Below, piece after piece: positions 47,924 to 58,160 of a DNA stretch of 64,000 bases (its first letter is position 1; every line of letters starts with the position of its first letter). Location: NCBI GenBank assembly GCA_039720395.1, contig CM077826.1, positions 22,755,053 to 22,819,052 on the forward strand, in the 5' to 3' direction. The notes under the pieces were generated by a model that saw nothing but the letters and a program-made list of their open reading frames with translations, was not told the origin of the DNA and ran no database searches. Source of the DNA: Liquidambar formosana (taxonomy: Eukaryota > Streptophyta > Magnoliopsida > Saxifragales > Altingiaceae). A program made the translations under genes and the position numbers.

Positions 47924-50583
47924 TCAGCGGTTCCCAGAGCTTCTTTTGCGGCTCGGCCCGGCTCCGTCACGACCCCCACGAGGTGCTCTAGGAGGGCGCA
48001 TTGCTGGTGGTGGCTGCATATACAGAATCCATTGCAAAGAAGTCAAGTATGAGAATAGGGTTGGTTGAAAACCACAAATAGGAACTTTAAAATGGGTTGA
48101 ACACTTACCATGACATCCAAACGAGCTTCTGCCATAGATTTGGCTAGGCTCATCCTCACAAGGTCACGTCGCAAGCCCTCACTAAGGTCAATAAACTCTT
48201 GGGCATATGCCGTAGGCACCTAGGATAATCAATAAGGGTAAAATTGAAGGTAATGTTCAAAGAAAGAAAGAAATACCCATAAAGAGAACTCACCTGTTCT
48301 CGATTTGGGTCGATCCTGGGGGATTCATCAAATGCAGGATGAGTGATGGCGGTCTTGACAAAGTCTGACCCACTGCACAAATCAATGAACCAATTCGGCT
48401 GAGGCAAGGGTAGTGACCTATCCCCCTCCATCTCATCTTCCTCAGAGCTAGGAACCACTCCTGAGCCCACTATTGAGCTATGCCCTCGTGCTCGTCGACC
48501 CTGTAAGTGTTCACCTATTAAATAGAGTCTCTACCAAAAGAAAAGGCTAGGAGAATGTTAAAGACTTACCCCCTGAGGATGAAGGCCTGTCACCCTGGGC
48601 CTCATCAAATATTGGAGACAGAAAGTGTCATATGCAATGTCAGGAGAAGTGAACTCCTCCGCATCCCAGCCTCTCAAGGCATCCCACAACTCCTCCCCCT
48701 CCATTAAGTTAACATGCCTCATGTTAAGTGGTGGAGGCATTGGAGCCATGGCGGCATTCACATCACCCATGACTTGGCGTAAGACACGCTCCCCTAGGTA
48801 CCAGTACCTACCCACGGGGCCTTCCAAGAGCACCCTCTTGCCCGTCAACATCAAGCTAGGAATGCATCGCTTGGGTAGCATTGGTACCCATATCTTCCAT
48901 GGATTCCATTCAATCTATTCAAAAAATCCAAAATGAGAAATTGGGAGTAAAAGGAAAAGGAAAAGAATGGGGAAAGAATTTCACCATATCAGCAGTGAGG
49001 CTTGCTAGGTGAGCTCTAGCAAAGGCGTAATCATGACGATTCGCCACCCGAATGGATACATAACTAGGAGAGTAATTCTTGAGGGTAGGCCATTCAATGG
49101 TTTCCTCAGCAAGGGATGGGCGACATAGGTTGAGGTACTCATAGCACCAAACCTGTCAAGAGTTGAGGAAAGAGTCAAAAAGAAAAGATAATATAAGACA
49201 AAAAAGAAATAAAAGGGAAGTAGCATTACCTCCCAAACAAAGGGCATCCCACCGAAGTCCTTGGTCACACCACGTGACATGTCACACATTGTGCGATACA
49301 TGGTGGCTAGAGCAGCCCCTCCCCAGTTGAATTTCCTAATCTTGTCAACATCTTCCATGCTTGCAAGAAGACCCAAAGGGGCTAGGTCGCCCGTCCCGGC
49401 AAAGAATGTGCATGAGATCATGTACAAAAGAAATGCCCTTGTTATGCAATCGGGGCTTGCACCTTCGCTCTCCCTTTGTTTGGCAAACTTGTTGAAAAGC
49501 CAAGTGCGTCGCACTGCTTTCTTGATTACCTCAACTTCCATCCCAAGGTAAGCTAGGAGATAATCCTCATCCGTGTGAGCCTCCTCATAGAATTCCAAGC
49601 TTTTGCCTTTAATGCTTAAGCCCGTGATCATGGTGAAGTCCTTGGGGGTTAGTGTCATCTCCCCGAAACCAAAATGGAATGTATTGGTGGTGTCCCACCA
49701 TAACTCAGACAAGGCTAGCAAAGCTTGCCTATCACATTGGTCATTTCACAAAGAATCTAGGAATGGACCAAAACCGGCCTTTTCGACATAGCCCTTGGTA
49801 ATGGGTTGGAAGTTTTCCATGTTCCGCCACCATTCAATGAGTCCTTTGACAGAGGACCGAGTGCGCATGTCCTGAAAGTTGGGCTATAGCCATTGAAAAT
49901 ACCTTGAGGGTTAGTTGAAAGAACATGGAAATAATAAGCTTACACTAGCAATTGGTTTCAAATTGTTTTCCAAAAGATGTCAAAAGGTTGTTTTTATTCA
50001 TGAAATGAATTGCTAATGGATGTCTATAAGTTTACTTGTTCATATGCCTTAATTTGGCAAGGATTGAACACTTTTTTATCACTTGGGCATTTTATCGAAC
50101 ACTTGGTGGGTGACACCTCCCAAGCCTTGAAACAAAAGAATTTTGTATGATCAATCCTTGCTAAATCATAGCATATTACTCACTTGAGGGTTTACTTGTT
50201 GATATACATTGATTTGGTAAAGATTGAACATCTTTATTTCACTTGGGAATTTTATCGAACACTTGGCGGGTGCCATTTTTCAAGCTTTCAAATGAAAAGA
50301 ATTTGTGTGTTCAATCCTTGCCAAATCAAGGGATATCACTCAACAACCCAAGGGGTATTCAAAAGAAGTAGAAGGGAATGCAATTTCATCAAAAGAATCG
50401 AAAGATTCAAAAGAAAAGTGTTAAGTTGGGTAAACTTACTTCTTGTTGGGAATGGATGAATGAGAGATGCTTGTCGGGTTCAAGCAACACCCTAGCTTGT
50501 GGAGCATCATAGAGTGGTGCCTTGTATGTGCTTTTGACCCCATAGAATGGATACTTGGTGCTTGAGTCCTTGCTTGATGACAT
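47924..50583 (-). pseudogene. Antisense seven-exon plant mobile domain gene (element B), one nonsense codon
   Basis: Seven exons with GT-AG borders, all phase 0: 50583-50440, 49883-49230, 49152-48985, 48914-48570, 48500-48294, 48219-48109, 48013-47924. They total 1719 nt (572 codons and a stop). Donors include GTAAGT (three times) and GTGAGT. Exon 2 has the PMD core: LWWDTTNTFHFGFGEMTLTP, FTMITGLSIKGKSLEFYEE, AFLLYMISCTFFAGT and MSRGVTKDFGGMPFVWE. Exon 4 has ALRGWDAEEF and PRVTGLHPQG. The tail is Pro/Arg-rich. One TGA near 49752-49750 replaces a Trp codon of the C copy; otherwise the frame is open. PMD proteins are known in plant nuclei and in transposons. Carried antisense, its introns are not removed from the retrotransposon RNA. 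The exons are my prediction. Confidence 0.8.
50031..50340 (-). repeat. Tandem duplication in PMD intron 1 (about 160 bp, two copies)
   Basis: Two diverged copies starting TTTACTTGTT at 50031 and 50191, each with a GAATTTTATCGAACACTTGG-like core. Element C intron 1 has the same duplication (near 14121 and 14267), so it predates the split of the families. Confidence 0.65.
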
Positions 50584-50869
50584 TCTTGATGATGGAGTTG
50601 GGTTTGTGAAAAATGGGTTTGATTTGGTTTGATTTCACAAGATGATGTGAATTGGTTGTTTTGATTGCTAAATGGGCTTGATTTGTTGTTGTTTGATGTG
50701 CATTTGATGTTTGGATTGAATGTTTTTTGAAATAGGAATGAGAGAATGAGAGTTGGAGAAGATAGGATGTGAGTTTAGAGAGAGAAACTCTCTAATTTTC
50801 GAATGGGAGAATGTGAGGATGAGTGTGCAAGACATGGGTTTAAAAACCCAGAAATTTTTCAATGGTGGG

Positions 50870-50949
50870 CTCGGGTAACCATCCCACCCTGGACGGTCAA
50901 CCGTCTTGCCCTGGACGGTTGACCATCTGAGGGCAGATGGTCACCCTAG
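50870..50949. promoter_or_regulatory. 22-bp-unit palindromic array upstream of PMD gene (element B)
   Basis: 80 bp, CTCGGGTAACCA to TGGTCACCCTAG with GGACGGTCAACCGTC units. 24 bp to TTTTTAAA (50846, minus), the same as in copies 1 and C. Confidence 0.85.
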
Positions 50950-51794
50950 CCCGCTTTGCCCGTTTGCCCCGTCTCGCGCGCTTGCGACCTCTAAACTTCT
51001 CTAAATTGACTTTTTGTGCAATCCTTGAGTTATGGGATGAATATATCTCTCAAGTTTATCAAGTTTCAATGAAATTTTTGAATCTTGGTGTCACACCCCA
51101 TTTTTGCCACCTTAGCTAGGGTTTGTCATTGCATGTGTCTTTTTGTTTCCTTTTTGAGTTTAGTCTTTTGCATTGAGTTTCTAGGGTCCTAAGGATGGTG
51201 TGTATGAATTTTGGTTCGATTTGGAGTTGATCTTGAGGGTTAATAAGAACTTTTGTGACTTGAGGGGCATAATCGTCTTTTTGATCACAAACTTTCCATT
51301 TGACCTTGAAATGATCTCCAAGTTGCCAATTGGAGTTCATATGGTTGTATTTGAGGTATTTGTGGGATCAATTCGATGAATTGAAGGTTCGGGATTAGAA
51401 TGGCTCAGCAAGGCTCAGGTTGGCTAGAAGACCTACTTCGGGTTAGCTCGAATTGGTTCATGATTTTCACTCTATGACTACTCATTTGACCTTGATTGGT
51501 CTTAATTTCATCCCCAAATGTGTTTAGGGAGGTTGAATTTCGAATTAGAAAGCATTCGGTGCGACCCTATGTGCATACCTAGCTAAGCGATGGTGAGGCA
51601 TAGCGGTTAACCACCTTTGTAGGACCCAACCATGCAGCCATGGCTAGGGTTTCTCGCCCTCAAGTGACTCAAATTACATTCCCCTTCGAAACACGGTCGT
51701 TTTGGCTTTCGTTTCGTCAAAATCGGAGTTGATTTGGGCCCTGAAACACATTTGGAAGCTGAAAGGGTCAAAAATGGGCTGAAGCTGACATGGC

Positions 51795-51874
51795 CTCGGG
51801 TGACCACCCAGGCCTGGGCGGCTAGCCGCCTGGGCCCAGGCTGCTAGCCGCCCAGCCCCAGGTGGTCACCCGAG
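51795..51874. promoter_or_regulatory. 22-bp-unit palindromic array, long form, in A 5' LTR
   Basis: 80 bp: CTCG, three 22-bp units with GCTAGCCGCC cores, and GTCACCCGAG; the outer 14 bp are perfect inverted repeats. 188 bp to TATAAATA at 52062. Confidence 0.9.
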
Positions 51875-52061
51875 CCACTTTCCTTTTTTGAGCCTTGACG
51901 CGGCTCCTTCCCTATTTCCTCGGATTTGCTCGCCTTTAGCCGCCATTTAACCCTAATTTCAGCCCTTTTTGACCTACTTGAGCCCCAAGGTAACCTCTAA
52001 GAGCCCTTGGATCAATCCCTAGGGTTTTAATCCCAACCATTGAGGGTTTTCCCTCAATCCC

Positions 52062-52069
52062 TATAAATA
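52062..52069 (+). promoter_or_regulatory. LTR TATA box (element A)
   Basis: TATAAATA in CCCTATAAATACCCC, the likely core promoter for the genomic RNA of element A. Confidence 0.7.
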
Positions 52070-53742
52070 CCCCCTTATACTTCAGCAATAGGGAGACACT
52101 TTGAGGCCACTGGGAGAGAAAATTCTGAAGTGTGAGGCATGTGTGAGACTTGGAGGCTATGGCAGCCATCCTTAGGGTAGTTTAACCTATACTTTGAGTG
52201 AGAGAGTGTGAGAGTAAGCTTGGAGGAGGCTTGAAGGAAGGAACTCCCAGCAGTACACAAGAGAAGGAGGACTCCCTACAGCAGCAAAAGGATACTTCAC
52301 CATAGGTATTCCCCCCTTCCTCCTCTTCTCTCTTTTAAAGTTAGGGTTTTTGCATAGAATAGGATGATTGCATATCAAAGCTTGTGTTTTTATCACGTCT
52401 TGTTGCTTCCATGCATGTTTAGGATCATATTTGTGGGCTGTTTAGTATGCTAGGATGTTATTCCATGTGATTTACTGCATGTTTGGGACTTTAGGGTTTC
52501 TTAGGTGCTTAAAATGGTTTTCTGCATGAAATAACTCTTTGGTATATTAGAGCTTATATTTTTTATTGTGTTTTGTTGCTTCCATCGGAATGTATGCATG
52601 ATTAGGATAATGTTTGTGGGCTGTTTAGTATGCTAGGAGGATGTCCCATGTGATTTACTGCATGTTTGGGATTCTAGGGTTTCCTTAGTGCTGAAATTGA
52701 GTTTATGTTTAGAATAGCTATATCTCATGTGCAAGCTTGTATTTTTCTCATGTGTGGATGCTTCTATTGATTAATATGCATGATTAGCATGATGTCTATG
52801 ATGGGCTTTGCATGATTTAGAGTTATTTTATGTGATTTTGAGCACAATTGTGATTCTAGGGTTTCATGCATCCTTGTATTAGGAAAGTTGCATATAGCAT
52901 GATAGCTTAGGGTTTTTTCTTGTGTTTTCTTCATAGTTGACATATATGTGCTGCATATTTGATAGCTATGACATTTTTCTGCATTCATAGTAGTTGATTT
53001 TAGGGTTTTTTGCATGTCATTGCATGTAGGGTTGAATTAGGGCTTCAGTTAGCTTATGATTCATGTTGTTGCATGACTTGTGGTTGATTTTAAGCCTTAT
53101 TTCAATTCTGTCCAGATCTGTTATTTGTCCTTGATATGATATTTTGAGCATGTGTTAGCCCATGTTTGGGCATGATAATGGCTTGATTTGGAATCTAGCT
53201 TGTTTGGTTGGCATTTTTGGTATGTTTGCATAGAAATTGCAGGTGCTTTGACAGGTACAACAGGTGCAACTACCCCACCAATGTGGGGTGGTTATTTTGG
53301 CTATTGTGAGATGAAATCTTACAAATAAGGTAATTACCCTATGCAATAGGGTGGTTACTTTGACAGGTTGCTTTTGCTTAAGGTAAGTAGGGTATGAGGG
53401 TGCCCCAATTCACCCTTCTTCCCTTTCTTTGAAACTTTCCCTTTCTCCCCCCTAGGGTTGTTTCCTAATAGGGGAATATGGTGATTCCTATAGTATCCTT
53501 TCAATAAAAAAATACCTTTTAAATCAAAGTTTCCATCTTTTATCAAAATTCCATATTTTACCAAAAATCTTTTGAGAATCATTTATTTTGGAAACTTACC
53601 ATGTTTTACTTGAAAGGAAACTTAGGGTTTACCATAGGCCTTGATTAGGTTATAACCCTATTCCCTTTCGAACTACGTGGACTTTGATCCATGTATTTCC
53701 ATACATGGTACGTAGGCGCTCTTCGTGATGTTCAAGTCCGCC

Positions 53743-53763
53743 CTAGGATACTAAGTATCCTAG
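53743..53763 (+). promoter_or_regulatory. Conserved U5 hairpin (element A LTR)
   Basis: CTAGGATAC-TAA-GTATCCTAG, a perfect 9-bp stem with a 3-base loop, then a pyrimidine-rich run. Equivalents in C (22132-22152) and B (28283-28302), and inverted in D near 23500-23520 and in the solo LTR near 15636-15655. Confidence 0.7.
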
Positions 53764-54222
53764 GTTTTCTCCTCTCTCTCTTTCTTTTTCTGTTTTTCTT
53801 TGATTTACTTGACTATATGGATGAATGAATGAATGATATGCATGCTGTCTTGTGATGATAACTGTTGATTTATGTGTGATTAAGACTTTGATTTAGCCCA
53901 ATTAAATTAAGAGACCGTTTAGGGCGATATGGGTGCCTATAGGCTTTGCCTAGAACCTTCCCTTATCGTAACTTAGCCTCCGAATCCCCGAATTCTCTGG
54001 TTTCCAAAAGATCATTTGCCTTTCCATTTTTAAATATGGAGTCAATCTTTTGTTTTCCTAAAACAAAACTGTTTTTAGGGTTTTCCTTGTTTCCTTTAAA
54101 AAATAAGGTGGCGACTCCTTTCTTTTTCCAAACCCATTCGTGGGCCCTCTTTTCCTGGGTCCACAGATTGGCGACTTTTAAACCCTCCTGTGGGCCTTAA
54201 CAATTTCTGGGGTTCACAGACT

Positions 54223-54240
54223 TGGCGACTCCACTGGGGA
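54223..54240 (+). promoter_or_regulatory. Primer binding site, element A
   Basis: TGGCGACTCCACTGGGGA, identical to the PBS of element B; tRNA-Arg type. It lies 4 bp after the LTR end. Confidence 0.88.
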
Positions 54241-54966
54241 CTTGTGGGCTAGACTCTATACAATTTGATTGGGCTAAGTTAATTTCTTTTGTTTAATTAA
54301 AATCAATCACATTGCATTCGCTTGATTGTGTGCTTTCATTTATTGCATTGTGTGCGCAAACTCTTGCATGTTAGGATTGATGTCCCTTGCCACTGACGGG
54401 CCTAGCCTCAACCTTGGTTTTCCTGATTCCATGAGTTGGGGCGAAAGCTCTCAACCTCTCTTGCCAAGTACCCTTGGGCTTGCCCTTGGGTATATTAAAT
54501 GAGTTAATCACGTACTGCTGGACCCACGCGGCGTTCCTGATGCCACATGTGGTTAGGTATAAAGATTGCTCAAGCAAGTGAAGGACCCCAGCCTACCCTT
54601 ATCATTAGTCCATATAGACAGACTTGTAGGACACTATGGTTTCACCCTTATGCACCCACATTGTTTGTAATGATATCATGACCGTGTTTGTGATGTGCTT
54701 AATGGAAAAATTAATAGAGGACCTTTGCACCCTATATCCTTAATACGTACCTTTCGCCCATGACCCTTGTAAAGGTGATTGGATTAAAAGGGACTAATTG
54801 AGTATATATGATGTGAAGTCATTGAGACAAATATGGAAGCCTAGGACATACCCTTAGGATGAGAGACTGATTGTTCCCTTTCCTAGAGGAGTGAGAAGAC
54901 GTACTAGCTTGGATCCGCGACCAGCAAGGGCGCTTAGTGAAGATTGATTCTACCAACCAGTCAGAC
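54241..54966 (+). other. Element A leader, no gene
   Basis: About 725 bp between PBS and the conserved gag start. It shares a conserved block with the B leader around 54465-54555. Short frames on either strand look accidental. Confidence 0.6.
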
Positions 54967-57966
54967 ATGGCCGATGAAGCAACTAGTGAAGGGGGTTTTG
55001 ATGTTGAGACTTGTTTGAAGGCTATCATGACCAAACTTGATTACACCACTGATGTATCCGAGAAAGCATTGAAAATGGCCCAAGATATCCAGCATAAGAT
55101 GTCCGAACCCGAACAGAATAATGGCCGTACCCCGGGGGATAACACCGAAAATGGGACCCAGTCTGGAGAAGGCACTAAGACCAATGATGGGGGAAGCACT
55201 CAGCCCAAGGGGAATGAATCACCTGAAGTTTTTAACCTAGAAGGGGGAAGTAAGGGGAAGACCTCTGATACAGACTCTGTGTTGGCTAGTAAGGTAGAAG
55301 CCTTAGAGAGAACTATAAAGGGAATCCGTAGGACAGATGACATGGTGGATGTACGTACCCTATCTTTGTTTCCTCAAGCTCGTATTCCATTACAATTCAA
55401 GATGCCTGAATTAGAAAAGTTCGATGGAACGGGTTGCCCCAAGACCCATTTAAAGATGTATGTACGAGCTATGCACCCTCGAGGAGCGACAGATGAACTC
55501 TTGGCCCAAATGTTCCATGAAACCCTAGCCACTTCTGCTTTAAAATGGTTCCTAGCCTTGGATGAGAATAGAACCCGAACGTGGGAGGACATATGTAATG
55601 AGTTTTCAGAGCACTACAAGTACAACACTGAGGTGGATGTCACAAGAAGGGACCTAGAGACCACAAAACAAGGGGCTAATGAGACCTTTTCCGCTTTCAT
55701 TACAAGGTGGAGGCAAAAGGCCTCGAGAATGGCAGATAGACCGAATGAGGAAGATCAGATTCAGTTGGTGGTTAAGAACCTATTGCCGGTGTATCACAAG
55801 CACCTCTTTGCTCACTACTTCCCTAATTTCAAGGCTCTTATAGGAGCAGGTACACAAGTTGAGGATGCCATTGCCGATGGGTCAATCAAGACAGAAGAAG
55901 TCCAAAAGAGCCGCAGGCCGAACTTTGCTGGGAAAAACAATGCCGAGGTCAATGCCATAGCCCAACCCATTCAACCCATCTCCCTAAATGACACCAACCC
56001 ACCTCGCCAATTCACCGAGCTGCATATGCCACTTGAGAAAGTACTTGAAAAGCTAAAAAGCCGAGGCCTGTTGAAACCTCTCGACCCAAGACCACCACCA
56101 AATCCATTGCCCAAGAGCTACAATGAGAATGAATACTGCAAATTTCACCAAGCCAAAGGCCACTCAACCAACCGTTGCTATCGCCTTAGGCATGAGATCC
56201 AAGACTTACTTGACAAACAAATCATCTCACCACCAACTCCACCAAATCGCCCAAATGTCACTCAAAATCCACTTCCCTCTCATAATTCATCCAACTCCAT
56301 AAATGCCATCGAAGCCGACCCATCTCGACCTTGCCTACCCATAAGACAATACACTCCATTACCCATGTCCTTGACCCAAGCCTTTTACCAATGCTGTAAC
56401 CAAGGCCTTATCATACCTCACCCTCCAAAGCCAAGACCCCAAACACCCCATCAATATTGCCAATACCATGGTATACCCGGCCATGACACTGAGGACTGTG
56501 CTATGTTAAGAAAGGTCGTTCAAGACCTCATTGATAAAAAAACCCTACAATTGCCAAAGAAGTCCATCCAACAGCAGTTGAAAGAAAGGTATGAAGCAGG
56601 AGACCCTCAAGTGGGGCTATTGGGAGAACCTTCGGGGAAGTTTGATTACTATGTGCTTTATCCTGATCCATTGCCAAGTGAGCCCATAATTCCTACGGGC
56701 TGGGATGATATACCCGAAGAGGTGCAGATGGAGGACATTGACATGATTGAATGGGATGACCTGATGGGTAACACAAATGAAATTGATGACATATGGGCTA
56801 GTGATGAAGAAGTAGACCACATGACAAGAGGGGGCCGCCATTTCAAGCCTCCGCACTTGGAATCTGATAATCCACTGGGTGAGTTAGATAAGCGCCTTGA
56901 TGTGCAAGAAGAAGAGGATGAAGTACTCCGACAATTGAAGAAGACCAATGCCAATATCACCATCTGGGGCTTGCTTATGGCCTCTCACAAACACAGACAG
57001 ACAGTGCTGAAGTTGTTAAACCAGATACAGGTTCCGGTTGATTTGTTCCCTGAGGGATTGGTGAATCTAGTAAACCCTGCTCCGAAGAATTCCACTATAG
57101 TGTTCACAGAGGCGGACTTACCTAAGAGTGGGCCAAGCCACTCCCAAGCCTTGCATATAACTGTTGATACCATGGGGAAGAGAGTTCCTACGGTCTTGAT
57201 TGATAATGGTTCCGCGTTGAATGTATGTCCCTTGAGAACTGCAACTGTTTTGGGCTTGGGGCCCACTGATTTCACTCCATCTGGGCAGACAGTGAGGGCG
57301 TATGATAATACCCGTAGAGAAGTAATTGGGATGGTCACTCTACCTTTAATCATGGGACCCACGGAGTTCAGAGTAGAATTTCAAGTCCTGGATGTGCCGT
57401 CGTGTTTTAATCTGTTATTGGGAAGGCCTTGGATTCATCCTGCTGGGGCTGTACCATCATCATTGCATCAAAAGGTAAAGTTCCCACATGAGGGAGCCAT
57501 TGTTACACTTCAAGGGGACTATGATTTGAAAATGGCGGGTATACCCGTATGTGAAATAAAACCAGAATCAGTTGAGATACCCTTATCGGGGTTTGAGTAT
57601 GTGCAATGTATAGAAAAAGAGCCATCACACTATTGCACTTTTTACCCAAGTTCTGATCCAGCACTGGCAGACAAAGATTTTTGTGACAAGTACTTTACAG
57701 AGGGGCCGAATCCTCAAAGCTTGACAAGTTGGTACAATTCTATGGGAAAGAAGAAAGAAGACTGGGTGGAGCACATGGATTCTGAAACCATGGTCACCAT
57801 GTTCCAAGATATGGTTCTTACTTTGGGGGAGTCAGCAACAGAAGATTGCCAAGATTCGTCAATTCACCATGCAACCATGCCACTTCACAATTGGTACCTA
57901 GAAGATGGAGCCATTGCAGAAATCCTTGAAGAGGAAGATTATGACTTGCCTGATAGTAGCTTGTAG
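54937..57966 (+). CDS. Element A gag-pro polyprotein (intact)
   Basis: Open frame of 1009 codons. The first ATG is at 54937, but homology with B favours the ATG at 54967 (MADEATS), giving 999 residues. Counted from 54937: variable acidic/Gly N-terminus (1-120), retrotransposon gag domain (about 145-320, with WFLALDENRTRTWEDICNEF and FITRWRQKAS), two zinc-knuckle variants CX2HX4HX4C (about 400 and 507), retropepsin-like protease with VLIDNGS (about 752-758), and LLGRPWIH (about 827). The knuckle uses His at the second position instead of Cys. B carries a G-patch-like segment near the C-terminus that is absent here. It forms the particle and processes the polyprotein. The stop lies within a putative intron that would join it to pol. 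Confidence 0.93.
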   Translation: MKIDSTNQSDMADEATSEGGFDVETCLKAIMTKLDYTTDVSEKALKMAQDIQHKMSEPEQNNGRTPGDNTENGTQSGEGTKTNDGGSTQPKGNESPEVFNLEGGSKGKTSDTDSVLASKVEALERTIKGIRRTDDMVDVRTLSLFPQARIPLQFKMPELEKFDGTGCPKTHLKMYVRAMHPRGATDELLAQMFHETLATSALKWFLALDENRTRTWEDICNEFSEHYKYNTEVDVTRRDLETTKQGANETFSAFITRWRQKASRMADRPNEEDQIQLVVKNLLPVYHKHLFAHYFPNFKALIGAGTQVEDAIADGSIKTEEVQKSRRPNFAGKNNAEVNAIAQPIQPISLNDTNPPRQFTELHMPLEKVLEKLKSRGLLKPLDPRPPPNPLPKSYNENEYCKFHQAKGHSTNRCYRLRHEIQDLLDKQIISPPTPPNRPNVTQNPLPSHNSSNSINAIEADPSRPCLPIRQYTPLPMSLTQAFYQCCNQGLIIPHPPKPRPQTPHQYCQYHGIPGHDTEDCAMLRKVVQDLIDKKTLQLPKKSIQQQLKERYEAGDPQVGLLGEPSGKFDYYVLYPDPLPSEPIIPTGWDDIPEEVQMEDIDMIEWDDLMGNTNEIDDIWASDEEVDHMTRGGRHFKPPHLESDNPLGELDKRLDVQEEEDEVLRQLKKTNANITIWGLLMASHKHRQTVLKLLNQIQVPVDLFPEGLVNLVNPAPKNSTIVFTEADLPKSGPSHSQALHITVDTMGKRVPTVLIDNGSALNVCPLRTATVLGLGPTDFTPSGQTVRAYDNTRREVIGMVTLPLIMGPTEFRVEFQVLDVPSCFNLLLGRPWIHPAGAVPSSLHQKVKFPHEGAIVTLQGDYDLKMAGIPVCEIKPESVEIPLSGFEYVQCIEKEPSHYCTFYPSSDPALADKDFCDKYFTEGPNPQSLTSWYNSMGKKKEDWVEHMDSETMVTMFQDMVLTLGESATEDCQDSSIHHATMPLHNWYLEDGAIAEILEEEDYDLPDSSL

Positions 57967-58141
57967 GTTCTTTAGTTAGAGTCTTTCTTGCTTTCAATAA
58001 AGTGTGTCCGCCTATCCCACTTTGTGGAGTTAGGAGTCGTTTCATAGTTGTGGCACCAAGTTTTGTTTCCTTTTCAAGTTTGTGTCTTTTTGTTTGTTCC
58101 TTTAATGAAGTGTGTTTCTTTTATACATTGTTTGCTTGCAG
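57963..58141 (+). other. Putative intron between gag-pro and pol (element A)
   Basis: 179 bp, donor CTT|GTAGGT, acceptor TTTGCTTGCAG after a T-rich tract. Removing it deletes the gag-pro stop and leaves the pol frame in phase. Both sites are conserved in B and C. Known parallel: the spliced pro-RT intron of Ogre elements. Confidence 0.6.
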
Positions 58142-58160
58142 TGTTTCCTTTCTCTCTTCT

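Larger units (their letters stand above)
25713..51088 (+). mobile_element. Element B: Tat-type Ty3/gypsy retrotransposon with nested copia, interrupted by element A
   Basis: 5' LTR 25713-28726, PBS 28730-28747, leader, gag-pro 29496-42268 split by the copia element at 31346-40851, intron-like junction, pol 42453-45811, purine tract, antisense DUF7745-like gene, antisense PMD gene. Its 3' end is cut at 51088 by element A, with CTTGG (51084-51088) as the expected target duplication. The remaining 3' UTR and 3' LTR must be outside the window. Coding parts carry a frameshift, nonsense codons and a short deletion; the DUF7745-like gene is open. B differs clearly from A and C in sequence and so represents a second family. 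Confidence 0.9.
51089..54218 (+). mobile_element. 5' LTR of element A
   Basis: 3130 bp, TGTCACACCCC to GGGGTTCACA. Array 51795-51874, TATAAATA at 52062, about 180-bp repeats (52376-52900), conserved GAACTACGTGGACTTTG block near 53669, hairpin CTAGGATAC-TAA-GTATCCTAG (53743-53763). The 3' end shows a second LTR-end/PBS-like junction 53 bp upstream (GGGTCCACAGATTGGCGACT, ending near 54176), so the true LTR end could also be set at 54165. Confidence 0.9.

Noticed and set aside
51089..54218. Shared LTR serving as the 3' LTR of element B
   Set aside because: It is the A/C-type LTR and differs clearly from B's own 5' LTR; the junction fits insertion of A into B internal sequence.
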